This document shows, in pieces, positions 23,189-31,788 of a stretch of 64,000 nucleotides of DNA (position 1 is its first letter; every line of letters starts with the position of its first letter). The position numbers and the translations under genes are program-made. Source of the DNA: an uncultured Prevotella sp. (GTDB taxonomy: Bacteria > Bacteroidota > Bacteroidia > Bacteroidales > Bacteroidaceae); the NCBI GenBank assembly GCA_945869265.1, contig CAMBOI010000006.1, forward strand, positions 29,941-93,940, in the 5' to 3' direction. The notes under the pieces were generated by a model, which did not search any database, was not told the origin of the DNA, and was given only the letters and a program-made list of their open reading frames with translations.

Positions 23189-25456
23189 TTATTTTGTTAA
23201 AATAAGGACGACATAGTCTTCATATTGCTTAATTCTTTCTGTCAGTGTGGCTGATGATATGTGGATGTCTGTTTTCTCTTCAAGGATTATTTCTTCTGGA
23301 CATGCCTCCATGAGATTCTTTAAGTATGATGCTTTGATAGCATAATTCACATTTTCTGACTTAAAATATTCTCTGTTCAATCCGGAACTCGTAATGCCAA
23401 CAACATTTCCATCCATATCAAATAAAGGACCACCACTGTTGCCCGGTTGAATAGGCACACTAATTTGATAGACGCGGACATCACCCTGAATGCCGCTTTT
23501 TGAACTGATTTTGCCATCAGTGAATTTCACTTCCTTACCCATTACGCTTGCCATAGGATAGCCCAAGGCAAAAACCTCGCTTCCAGTATCTTTTGTGCGA
23601 GACAATAGTCCATAAGGAATACTTGGCAGCATTTTGAAAGACGAATCATTAATTCTGATAATTGCCAAATCATTTTGTTGGTCTGTTGCCACTACAGATG
23701 CGGGATAAGATTCCAATTTGCCATTCCTCGTAAAATTTGCCTGTAATGTCGAAGCGCCTTCAATAACATGATAATTGGTTGCTATATAACCTTCTTTGTT
23801 AAGAAAGAATCCAGATCCATTTCCTTTCCATGTATTTTGATTTGACTTTTCATCAGGCAAATAATCCTGTGGGATGTTTGATGGATTAACAACCTCGTGG
23901 ACAACCAATTGGGCAACATCAGCAACAATAGGCTGCAGAGATGAATTATACAATGAAACTCCGCACAACGAACCATCATAATATATTCGTCCAACCTCTT
24001 TCACTTGTTTGTCATTAATGTAAAGTCTGATTTTTTCACCAGAGTTTACGACCGAAAATTGATTTATATCAGACTGAATATATTCTGAAAAAGCCCACTC
24101 GTCGTTTTGTACAATAACACCATTTTTCTTATAAGTAAATTGGTATTTGTCACCTGCTATAGATAATGCACACAAATTATCCCAATCCTTAAAACCAAAC
24201 AAGAAAGACACTATGCCTTGTCCTGGGTTTCTTTGATTTGTGACTACACTAATAATATTATCGCTCATGGGCGAGAAACCTGTATATATTCCGCCGGAAA
24301 TCATACGCTCCGGAGAGGCTTGCATAGAAATAGATACCTCATCATTCACTTGGACAATTCCATTCTGGCCATGGTATTCCCAAGCATCTTTATTCCTGAT
24401 AAAATTCTCATCATATATAAGGAACGGAACATCATCTTCTGTTATATGCAGATACTTATTATTATGTAGTTGTCCATTATTATATTTTCTGACAGTAGCA
24501 ATCTTACCATTAGGATAATACTCTATGGCATCACCATTTGGAGTTCCAAAATAGTAAAATTCCTCAGAAGCAATTTTTCCATCGTCATAGTATGATATAG
24601 AAGAACCATTCAACCTATTATTATAATATTGCTGTTTACGCTCAATCTTGCCATTTTTATAATAGAAGATTTGTTCACCTTCAAGGAATGACTGACTGTC
24701 ATTCTCATAATCAACATAAACAGGGTACTGTTCCGATTGAAGTTCGCCTGTTATATAGTAGTCCTTTACCACTCCTTTTGGCACATGAGGAGCAGAGTAA
24801 GTGATAAGACGATAATATGCGGCACTTTTTGCATCACAACGATTCCAGTCTTTATCAAAGTACTCTGTTAACCGCTGACCAATTTTTGGTGAATAGCTGA
24901 AATTTCTCTTGTCGATATGTTCGACAGGAATACCTTCTTGAATAAAAGAAATCTCACCATTATAGTTTGTAAATTCTCCTGTGTATGGAGAGTCATTCGA
25001 GACATAACCTACGAATTTCGCTCCATTCGCATATCGGATAGTACCATTACCATGCATACGATAGTTCACAAACTCACCGTCGTAAGAATGACCATCTTCT
25101 GTAGTCATTTTACCACGCCCTATAAGTTGACCATTTACGAAAGTGCCAGTTTTGGAAGAGCCATCTTTGTGCGTAAAAGTGCCCTTGCCTTCGCGAATAC
25201 CCATTTTATACTCACCAACATAGGTGGATTCATACTCCCCATTAACATATTTAATAGCTGTTCCATATCCATTGGCTTTTCCTCCTTTAGAAGGACCTTT
25301 CCAAGTGAATGAAACACCATCACTGTAATATGGATCCAATAATTGGCAACCATTTCCACAATCCACCCATTTGTCTTTCAATGTATAAGTCTGAGATAGA
25401 CCATACATAGAATGGGCAAATAAAAAGAATAAAAACAATGCTATTTTCATATTCAT
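23189..25456 (-). CDS. Exported MORN/YwqK-repeat protein with trypsin-like protease domain
   Basis: 755 residues in four parts. A signal peptide (about 1-22, cut before QTY) comes first. MORN repeats cover about 50-175 (YVGEYKMGIREGKGTF and TGTFVNGQLIGRGKM are two). YwqK-type repeats follow at about 215-345 (GEQIFYYKNGKIERKQQYYN). A laminin-G-like beta region lies at about 350-520, then a trypsin-like domain at about 540-700. The triad is visible as His near 563 (ATNYHVIEG), Asp near 596 (NDLAIIRI) and Ser near 674 (QPGNSGGPLF). A short C-terminal helix follows. It is the first structural gene of the operon, 56 bases after upxY, and is a plausible trigger of the protease cascade. Confidence 0.87.
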   Translation of the reverse strand: MNMKIALFLFFLFAHSMYGLSQTYTLKDKWVDCGNGCQLLDPYYSDGVSFTWKGPSKGGKANGYGTAIKYVNGEYESTYVGEYKMGIREGKGTFTHKDGSSKTGTFVNGQLIGRGKMTTEDGHSYDGEFVNYRMHGNGTIRYANGAKFVGYVSNDSPYTGEFTNYNGEISFIQEGIPVEHIDKRNFSYSPKIGQRLTEYFDKDWNRCDAKSAAYYRLITYSAPHVPKGVVKDYYITGELQSEQYPVYVDYENDSQSFLEGEQIFYYKNGKIERKQQYYNNRLNGSSISYYDDGKIASEEFYYFGTPNGDAIEYYPNGKIATVRKYNNGQLHNNKYLHITEDDVPFLIYDENFIRNKDAWEYHGQNGIVQVNDEVSISMQASPERMISGGIYTGFSPMSDNIISVVTNQRNPGQGIVSFLFGFKDWDNLCALSIAGDKYQFTYKKNGVIVQNDEWAFSEYIQSDINQFSVVNSGEKIRLYINDKQVKEVGRIYYDGSLCGVSLYNSSLQPIVADVAQLVVHEVVNPSNIPQDYLPDEKSNQNTWKGNGSGFFLNKEGYIATNYHVIEGASTLQANFTRNGKLESYPASVVATDQQNDLAIIRINDSSFKMLPSIPYGLLSRTKDTGSEVFALGYPMASVMGKEVKFTDGKISSKSGIQGDVRVYQISVPIQPGNSGGPLFDMDGNVVGITSSGLNREYFKSENVNYAIKASYLKNLMEACPEEIILEEKTDIHISSATLTERIKQYEDYVVLILTK

Positions 25457-25512
25457 TTTTTATTATTAATACCTTCGAATGAAAAAACGTAAATGCTATG
25501 TGAAGAAAAATC

Positions 25513-26178
25513 TCACTTTATTTTTATAAATGCTTTCGGTATATACGCCGTTGCTACACTGCAAAGCCTTGGTAATTCTACAACCACTCGCTTCTGGCCT
25601 TTTATCTTCGTCACTCTTCCTTCAATGCCCTTGAATGGACCATCTATTATGCGGACATAGTCGCCTTGCTTGTATGTTCCATTTATCTCATCAATGAGTA
25701 GGATATGCTCATCGTCGATACTGGTCAGTTTGATGAAGTTGTCCATTGAATTGGCAGGGACAACGAGAGGTGGATTCTTTCCATTCGACTTCGTGTTGAA
25801 GTGATCATAGTAGAAGGATATGAAGCGGAATACGGGGGATGACTTTATTAGAGATTCCAGTATAGATAAGGTTGTACGAACAAAAAGGAAATTGGGGAGC
25901 ATTGGGACACGTTGTTTCTTGCGCTTGCCATCTACCTCTTTATATACTGTATGAAGAGGAAAATGTGTCTCTATTCCTTTTGCTTTCAAGATTTCATCGG
26001 CTTTTTCTGCTCTGCCATATGATACCCTAAGTACATACCATTGCTCGGTTTCCGTTTGGGCATTCCTTACCGACACCCCTGTTTGTGAGCTATTGGCTTC
26101 GGGGATGGCAGTGGCGGTAAGGCCAAAGCATTGAGGCTTATTGCCTCGCCTAATGTCCACATCTGGCTGTGTGTTCAT
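25513..26178 (-). CDS. UpxY-type NusG paralogue (antitermination factor)
   Basis: About 221 residues. The NusG N-terminal domain is seen as EQWYVLRVSYGRAEKADEIL followed by MLPNFLFVRT. The C-terminal KOW motif is GDYVRIIDGPFKGIEGRVTKIKGQKRVVVEL. UpxY proteins in Bacteroides keep polymerase elongating through the leader of the operon they head, normally capsule operons; here the downstream genes are proteases and a sigma factor. The N-terminal tail contains FGLTATAIPEAN, repeated as a remnant at 10.9 kb. I prefer the ATG at 26178; an ATG at 26223 would lie only about 5 bases from the predicted transcript start. Confidence 0.85.
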   Translation of the reverse strand: MNTQPDVDIRRGNKPQCFGLTATAIPEANSSQTGVSVRNAQTETEQWYVLRVSYGRAEKADEILKAKGIETHFPLHTVYKEVDGKRKKQRVPMLPNFLFVRTTLSILESLIKSSPVFRFISFYYDHFNTKSNGKNPPLVVPANSMDNFIKLTSIDDEHILLIDEINGTYKQGDYVRIIDGPFKGIEGRVTKIKGQKRVVVELPRLCSVATAYIPKAFIKIK

Positions 26179-26328
26179 TATACTTAGGTGACGGATGCCC
26201 GAAGACTCGGTGCAACTTAACATCTATTACATTGCAAAGATAAAGAAAATAATCGGAATTATATATGTTTGAAATAGTTTTAACACGAATTTAACAATAA
26301 TATGGTCATTGAACACAGAACGGCTACT
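26069..26328. repeat. Direct repeat copy 2: upxY 5' coding region, promoter and upstream DNA
   Basis: Matches 10900-11054 in two blocks: 26069-26125 (coding part) and 26231-26328 (promoter and upstream). The noncoding block is nearly identical between copies, including GTTTGAAATAGTTTTAACAC and CACAGAACGGCTACT. Copy 2 is the intact version attached to a working upxY gene. Confidence 0.85.
26235..26242 (-). promoter_or_regulatory. TATCTTTG -7 box for upxY and the protease operon
   Basis: TATCTTTG followed by GC on the minus strand is the standard Bacteroidales -7 element. Transcription would begin near 26228, about 50 bases before the preferred upxY ATG. No strong TTTG element is seen upstream, so the promoter may be weak or activated. 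Confidence 0.55.
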
Positions 26329-26590
26329 GTTTTTTTTTAGAATCGGTTAATTCCTAAATTTTAAGAAAAGAGGAAATATAAAGAATGGTTTTTTGATATT
26401 CAAAAATATTCAGGACGTGAGCTATTAATGTATGAAGTGTACTATCTTTATAAAGTGGTCAACCTTCAGAGTGAACAATGACAAGTAGAGTCAACGAGTA
26501 TTATAAATAATAAATTAACTTGTCAACCTGTTTTATGAATAAGATGATAAGTAGTCAACACAAATAGTTATACTACAGTCTTTATATTAT

Positions 26591-26690
26591 AGTAAAACTG
26601 TTGTCTCGACTATACCACAGCTGTTGTCACAGTTGTACCACTGCGGTTGTCACAGCAGTACCACAGCAGTTGTCACAATTGTACCATGGC
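26591..26690. repeat. Tandem 23-bp iteron-like repeats
   Basis: Three full units with core ACCAC-GTTGTCACA lie end to end at 26614-26636, 26637-26659 and 26660-26682, each 23 bases. A degenerate unit precedes them (26591-26613) and a partial one follows (26683 onward). The period is close to two helical turns, as in protein-binding iterons. No ORF of useful size covers them. Confidence 0.75.
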
Positions 26691-26817
26691 TATGGGAAGA
26701 CTGTGACAACCGCAGTGGAACAAGTGTGACAATAGGCATTGTCACAACTGTGCCAGCGTGATTCTTACTATATTGCTTCGCTGACAGATAAAATCGTCTG
26801 TCAGCCATCTGTCAGCG
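26638..26817. repeat. Nested inverted repeats downstream of the iteron-like array
   Basis: CCACTGCGGTTGTCACAG (26638-26655) is perfectly inverted at 26701-26718. TGTGACAAT/ATTGTCACA form a palindrome with a 4-base loop at 26725-26746. An 11-bp inverted pair around GCTGACAGAT lies at 26779-26789 and 26807-26817, and further GACAGAT copies follow near 26860-26875. Apart from these and the hairpin at 26922-26990, the 26329-27014 spacer holds no recognisable gene. Confidence 0.7.
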
Positions 26818-26921
26818 CTTATCTAACTGTATATTAATGGATTACACCTAAATAATGACAGATGACAGATAAAACAAACATTTTCACGCAAGGAACAGCC
26901 TGATAATAATAATAAATAACC

Positions 26922-26990
26922 AATAATGCATTAAACCACTACGGTAACCCCTAAAAAAAAGGAGTTACCGTAGTGGTTTAACGCATTATT
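26922..26990. terminator. Long hairpin after the lactate permease gene
   Basis: Arms of 31 bases (26922-26952 and 26960-26990) pair with two mismatches; the central core is TTAAACCACTACGGTAAC. The loop is a run of A on the plus strand (T on the minus strand). It lies 24 bases past the lactate permease stop, so it probably ends that transcript. The T tract is in the loop rather than after the stem, which is unusual for an intrinsic terminator. Confidence 0.6.
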
Positions 26991-27014
26991 CTTTGTGTCA
27001 AGTTAACAAAATCA

Positions 27015-28517
27015 CTATACAAGGAAATATACCATCAATCCGGAGATGACAATATAAAGGATTGCCCAGGGCATAGACTTCTTGAGTATCTCACCCTCCT
27101 TGCCCTGAAGCGAGCAGGCTGAGGTGGCTATGGCAATGCTCTGCGGAGAGATAATCTTTCCGCCCGTGGCTCCTACGGAGTTGCTGGCTGCAAGCCATTC
27201 GGGAGAGACATTGATATGTCCTGCCACTGTGGATTGCATCTTACCAAAGAGGATGTTGGCGGATGTGTCGCTACCGGTGATGAAGGTGCCAATGCCTCCA
27301 ACCAACGGGGCAAACAACGGATAGAGCGAACCAGTGGCGGCAGCAAGTCCGCCGGCAATCACTGTTATCATTCCAGCATAATCCATCACGGTGGAGAAAC
27401 CTACAAGACAGATGACTGTTATCAATGTTGCCTTGAGTCCCTTAACGGTCTTCCACAATGTCTTAAAGATGCCGCTCACGGATGCTCCCTGGATGAGTCC
27501 GCCGATGAATGTGCCGACGAAGAGCAATACTCCGGCATGGGTGAGCCACGAGATCTTATAGTCGCTGATGCTATCCACGGGGAAATGGATTGTTGTGACA
27601 AGGGCACTACTGAGTGTGGCACGAAGTGAGGGGAACAGAGGACTAGTGACAATCACCAAGAGGAGAATGAGCAGATATACACTCCATGCATTGAGCAGTT
27701 CGCCAACACTCGACTTCGGTTGGTCGGCCATCTCCTCTACTTTCTCGCCCTTTACAAAGCGTGCGGCAATGACAATCACGATAATCGAAAGCAAACTACC
27801 GATGATAGCGGGCGACTCGGCTCCCATATAAAGGGCGGCTGCATACTGGCTGCCTAATGACACTGCTCCCACTATAAGCGAGAGGATGATATTCTTGAGC
27901 AGAGCCTCCTTGCGGCTGTCTGCCATATATACAATAATAAAAGGTATGATGAACATCAGCGGTGCCAACTGCAGCACGATATTCGCGGCTAGGGTATTCA
28001 CGTCGAGACCTGTCTCGTTGGCTAGCACGATGACTGGAGTACCAATGGCACCGAAGGTTGTTGCCACACTGTTGGCGATAAGACATACCACTGCCGAGAA
28101 AATCGGTTTGTAACCGAGACTGATGAGGATGGCTGCCGGGATAGCCACTGCCGTACCGAAACCTGCCATTGCCTCAAGGATGCCACCGAAGCCCCATGTC
28201 ATGAGCAACACCTGAATGCTGCGGTCGGTGGAAATCATCGAGAACTGGCGCTTGATAACCTCCATCTTGCCAGTGAGAAGGAGTGTGTTATAACTGAATA
28301 TTGCCATCAGGATGATGATGAGGATAGGCGATATTGCCTTTGTGGCTCCATAGAGGAACGAGAACGACATATCGTGGAACGACATGCCAAAACCAAAGAC
28401 TGCGATCACTGCTGTCACAACAAGTGTGATGAGACTGCTACGGTCGCCTGGCTGCTTGAACACTGCCATCAGCAGTATAAGCAATGCAATAGGAATTAGA
28501 GATAATAAGATTTCCAT
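27015..28517 (-). CDS. L-lactate permease family transporter (LctP/LldP)
   Basis: 500 residues of almost continuous membrane segments, starting MEILLSLIPIALLILLMAVF. Family signatures include GFGGILEAMAGFGTAVAIPA, the conserved segment ISLGYKPIFSAVVCLIANSVA, GGIGTFITGSDTSANILFG and the near C-terminal ASNSVGATGGKIISPQSIAIA. It is predicted to carry lactate or a related hydroxy acid across the inner membrane. Eleven bases separate it from the YeiH-type gene upstream, so the two are co-transcribed. A long hairpin follows. The link to propionate metabolism next door is an inference. Confidence 0.92.
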   Translation of the reverse strand: MEILLSLIPIALLILLMAVFKQPGDRSSLITLVVTAVIAVFGFGMSFHDMSFSFLYGATKAISPILIIILMAIFSYNTLLLTGKMEVIKRQFSMISTDRSIQVLLMTWGFGGILEAMAGFGTAVAIPAAILISLGYKPIFSAVVCLIANSVATTFGAIGTPVIVLANETGLDVNTLAANIVLQLAPLMFIIPFIIVYMADSRKEALLKNIILSLIVGAVSLGSQYAAALYMGAESPAIIGSLLSIIVIVIAARFVKGEKVEEMADQPKSSVGELLNAWSVYLLILLLVIVTSPLFPSLRATLSSALVTTIHFPVDSISDYKISWLTHAGVLLFVGTFIGGLIQGASVSGIFKTLWKTVKGLKATLITVICLVGFSTVMDYAGMITVIAGGLAAATGSLYPLFAPLVGGIGTFITGSDTSANILFGKMQSTVAGHINVSPEWLAASNSVGATGGKIISPQSIAIATSACSLQGKEGEILKKSMPWAILYIVISGLMVYFLV

Positions 28518-28528
28518 TGTGTTTTATA

Positions 28529-29572
28529 TTAATAAATTACCGGTACTAAATACTTTGCCATAACATAGCCTCCGCCGATGAGCCATACGAAGAGGACTGC
28601 GGCAAGGATAAACGGTTTGGCGCCTGCCTTCTTAAACTTCTCGATACTGGTCTCGGCTCCCAAGGCTGTCATCGCCATGGTGAGGAGGAAGGTGTCAAAG
28701 GTGTTGATGAAATCAACGAGAGACTTTGGCAGAAGGTCGAAACTGTTGAAGCAGATGACTACGAGGAAGAGAATGGCAAACCATGGGATATTGATCTTGC
28801 CCTTTCCGCCCTCAGCTGCCATAGAGGGATTGCTGCGCATCTGACGGGCAACATCCCACGTGAGATAAAGCAATACGGGCACGAGCATCATGACGCGAAT
28901 CATCTTGACGATGATGGCGCAACTGCTTACCTCGGGCCCCATGGCATTGCCGGCTCCCACAACGTGAGCCACCTCATGAACGGTGCTTCCTGCAAAGATA
29001 CCCATCGCCTGAGGGTCGAGATCGAACACACCTGCGCGATAGAGAGCGGGATAGAGGAACATTGCCGTAGTGCCGAAGATAACCACCGTAGCCACCGACA
29101 CTGCCGTCTTATATGGCTTGACACGCAATGCCGACTCGGCACCCAACACAGCTGCCGCACCACAGATGGCAGAACCTACTGAGGTGAGAAGGGCTATGCC
29201 GCGGTCCATCTTCAACAACTTGCCAACAAAGACACCTAACAAAATAGTGCCCACCACGACAATGGCATCGATGATGATGGCAGGAAGTCCAACAGCTGTT
29301 ATATCCTGAAAGGTCAATCTGAATCCATAAAGGATTATACCAAAACGCAGCACTCGCTTGGAGCAGAACTGTATGCCTGGCACCCACGTCTCGGGCAGAT
29401 TGTTACGGAGACTATTGGCATAGAGCATACCAAGAATAATACCGACTATCATCGGACTGAATGACATTGCCCTCACCCACTCCATCTCGCCGATATAAAA
29501 GGCTGCACACGAAAACAGCACCATGAGCAGCACTCCATGCAGCATACTGCTGCGCGATTCGGAAATATTCAT
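28529..29572 (-). CDS. YeiH/UPF0324-family membrane protein (putative sulfate/sulfonate exporter)
   Basis: About 347 residues with ten or so membrane segments. Typical features are MVGIILGMLYANSLRN, the LLTSVGSAICGAAAVLGAE loop, GIFAGSTVHEVAHVVGAGNAMG and the ending MTALGAETSIEKFKKAGAKPFILA. The family is annotated as putative sulfate or sulfonate exporters; the substrate here is unproven. I chose the ATG at 29572 (MNISESRSSML) because the longer start at 29629 would be read through a strong hairpin (29592-29620) that ends the mutase transcript. Confidence 0.86.
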   Translation of the reverse strand: MNISESRSSMLHGVLLMVLFSCAAFYIGEMEWVRAMSFSPMIVGIILGMLYANSLRNNLPETWVPGIQFCSKRVLRFGIILYGFRLTFQDITAVGLPAIIIDAIVVVGTILLGVFVGKLLKMDRGIALLTSVGSAICGAAAVLGAESALRVKPYKTAVSVATVVIFGTTAMFLYPALYRAGVFDLDPQAMGIFAGSTVHEVAHVVGAGNAMGPEVSSCAIIVKMIRVMMLVPVLLYLTWDVARQMRSNPSMAAEGGKGKINIPWFAILFLVVICFNSFDLLPKSLVDFINTFDTFLLTMAMTALGAETSIEKFKKAGAKPFILAAVLFVWLIGGGYVMAKYLVPVIY

Positions 29573-29591
29573 TTGCTTGTGTTTTAAACAA

Positions 29592-29620
29592 AATTCCCCG
29601 CCGTCAAAAGGCGGGGAATT
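29592..29620 (-). terminator. Hairpin terminator after the methylmalonyl-CoA mutase genes
   Basis: AATTCCCCGCC (29592-29602) pairs perfectly with GGCGGGGAATT (29610-29620) around a 7-base loop. On the minus strand it is followed by TTGTTTAAAAC. It lies 11 bases past the large-subunit stop and before the YeiH start. Confidence 0.75.
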
Positions 29621-29630
29621 AATAAACATA

Positions 29631-31775
29631 TTACTTATCCAAGAGGATGTTCATCATCTCTACGGCAGCCTTGGCAACTGATGTACCAGGACCGAAGATG
29701 GCGGCAACGCCAGCCTGATATAGGAAGTCATAGTCCTGTGCGGGGATAACACCACCGGCGATAACCATGATGTCCTCGCGACCCAACTTCTTCAACTCGT
29801 CGATGAGCTGCGGAACGAGAGTCTTGTGACCAGCGGCAAGAGAGCTGACACCCACAATGTGAACGTCGTTCTCCACAGCCTCGCGTGCAGCCTCGGCGGG
29901 AGTCTGGAACAGAGGTCCCATATCCACGTCAAATCCGCAGTCGGCATAACCTGTTGCCACTACCTTTGCACCACGGTCGTGACCGTCCTGACCCATCTTG
30001 GCAACGAAGATACGTGGACGACGTCCTTCCTTCTCTGCGAACTCCTCAGTGAGCTTGCAAGCCAATTCGAAGTCGCTGTCGTTCTTACTTTCTGATGAAT
30101 ACACGCCTGAAATAGTTCTGATTACTGCCTTGTAACGTCCTACGATTTCCTCGCATGCGTCACTGATTTCTCCCAATGTACAACGCAACTTGGCGCACTC
30201 TACAGCCTGAGCCAACAGGTTGCCCTCGCCTGTGCGCACGATTTCGGTGAGCTTTGCAAGAGCTGCCTTGCAAGCCTCCTCGTCGCGTGCTGCACGCACC
30301 TTGGCAAGACTTTCTTCCTGCTGCTTGCGCACTGCGGTGTTATCTACCTCGAGGATGTCGATAGGATCCTCATGGTCGAGACGATACTTGTTGGTACCGA
30401 CGATGGTCTGAACACCTGAGTCGATACGGGCCTGTGTGCGGGCTGCAGCCTCCTCGATACGCATCTTGGGCACACCGGTCTCGATAGCCTTGGCCATACC
30501 GCCAAGTTTCTCGATTTCCTGAATATGCTCCCAAGCCTTGTGAACAAGTTCGTTGGTGAGAGTTTCCACATAATATGAACCAGCCCATGGGTCGATGTGC
30601 TTGCACACCTTGGTCTCGTTCTGGATATAGATCTGAGTGTTACGTGCAATACGTGCAGAGAAGTCGGTGGGCAGGGCGATAGCCTCGTCGAGGGCGTTGG
30701 TGTGGAGTGACTGGGTATGTCCCAACACAGCTGCCATAGCCTCGATACATGTACGACCCACGTTGTTGAAGGGATCCTGCTCGGTGAGCGACCATCCTGA
30801 TGTCTGTGAGTGTGTACGCAAAGCGAGCGACTTCGGGTTCTTGGCACCGAAGCTCTTCACAATCTTTGCCCACAACAGACGTCCGGCACGCATCTTGGCA
30901 ATCTCCATGAAGTGGTTTACACCGATAGCCCAGAAGAATGACAGACGGGGAGCGAAGGCATCCACGTCGATACCGGCGTTAACACCGGCGCGCAGATACT
31001 CCATACCGTCGGCAAGTGTGTAAGCCAACTCGATGTCTGCTGTTGCACCAGCCTCCTGCATGTGATAGCCGGAGATAGAGATTGAGTTGAACTTAGGCAT
31101 GTTCTGCGAAGTATATTCGAAGATGTCGGCGATAATCTTCATTGAGAATGCGGGCGGATAGATATAGGTGTTGCGCACCATGAACTCCTTGAGGATATCG
31201 TTCTGGATAGTACCAGCCATCTCCTCGAGCTTAGCGCCCTGCTCGAGTCCTGCCACGATATAGAAGGCAAGGATAGGAAGAACGGCACCGTTCATTGTCA
31301 TTGACACCGACATCTTGTTGAGTGGAATACCGTCGAAGAGCACCTTCATGTTCTCCTCGTTACAGATAGACACACCAGCCTTACCGACGTCACCTACCAC
31401 ACGCTCGTTGTCAGGGTCGTAGCCACGATGGGTGGGGAGGTCGAATGCCACTGACAGACCCTTCTGTCCGGAGGCGAGGTTACGGCGATAGAACGCGTTT
31501 GACTCCTCGGCGGTAGAGAATCCGGCATACTGACGGATTGTCCACGGGCGGAACGGGTACATCATTGAATACGGACCACGGAGGAAGGGAGGAATACCTG
31601 CAGCGAAGTCGAGGTGTTCCATGCCTTCGAGGTCTTCTTTTGTATATACGGGCTTTACTTCGATATGCTCGGGAGTTTTCCAGTTGGGAGCGATACCGTT
31701 AGCCTTTTGCCACTCGGCACCATTCTCGTTCTTGATGCCGGCGTAAATATTGATATCTTTAAAATTCTTTCTCAT
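29631..31775 (-). CDS. mutB: Methylmalonyl-CoA mutase, large (catalytic) subunit
   Basis: Adenosylcobalamin-dependent interconversion of succinyl-CoA and methylmalonyl-CoA, the key step of the succinate-propionate route. The protein of about 714 residues has the substrate barrel, with [36 protein letters not shown] and [12 protein letters not shown]. The C-terminal B12 domain contains [11 protein letters not shown] (DxHxxG, base-off histidine) and [17 protein letters not shown] take the ATG at 31775 ([13 protein letters not shown]), 13 bases after the small-subunit stop; the upstream extension to 31835 overlaps that gene and does not match the family. Confidence 0.97.
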   Translation of the reverse strand: MRKNFKDINIYAGIKNENGAEWQKANGIAPNWKTPEHIEVKPVYTKEDLEGMEHLDFAAGIPPFLRGPYSMMYPFRPWTIRQYAGFSTAEESNAFYRRNLASGQKGLSVAFDLPTHRGYDPDNERVVGDVGKAGVSICNEENMKVLFDGIPLNKMSVSMTMNGAVLPILAFYIVAGLEQGAKLEEMAGTIQNDILKEFMVRNTYIYPPAFSMKIIADIFEYTSQNMPKFNSISISGYHMQEAGATADIELAYTLADGMEYLRAGVNAGIDVDAFAPRLSFFWAIGVNHFMEIAKMRAGRLLWAKIVKSFGAKNPKSLALRTHSQTSGWSLTEQDPFNNVGRTCIEAMAAVLGHTQSLHTNALDEAIALPTDFSARIARNTQIYIQNETKVCKHIDPWAGSYYVETLTNELVHKAWEHIQEIEKLGGMAKAIETGVPKMRIEEAAARTQARIDSGVQTIVGTNKYRLDHEDPIDILEVDNTAVRKQQEESLAKVRAARDEEACKAALAKLTEIVRTGEGNLLAQAVECAKLRCTLGEISDACEEIVGRYKAVIRTISGVYSSESKNDSDFELACKLTEEFAEKEGRRPRIFVAKMGQDGHDRGAKVVATGYADCGFDVDMGPLFQTPAEAAREAVENDVHIVGVSSLAAGHKTLVPQLIDELKKLGREDIMVIAGGVIPAQDYDFLYQAGVAAIFGPGTSVAKAAVEMMNILLDK

Positions 31776-31788
31776 GACTTTCGTATTT

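Noticed and set aside
12505..26223. Type III-E CRISPR or gasdermin system
   Set aside because: No gRAMP/Cas7-11, repeat array or gasdermin-like gene is seen, and the TPR-CHAT proteins are exported rather than cytoplasmic. Only the protease-sigma logic is similar.
25513..26223. Capsule biosynthesis locus, suggested by the UpxY-type gene
   Set aside because: No glycosyltransferase, flippase or sugar-nucleotide gene follows.
26591..26690. Possible CRISPR array
   Set aside because: The 23-base units are directly joined with no spacers, and no cas genes are present.
29573..29629. Longer N-terminus for the YeiH-type gene
   Set aside because: It would be translated from the terminator hairpin of the mutase operon.
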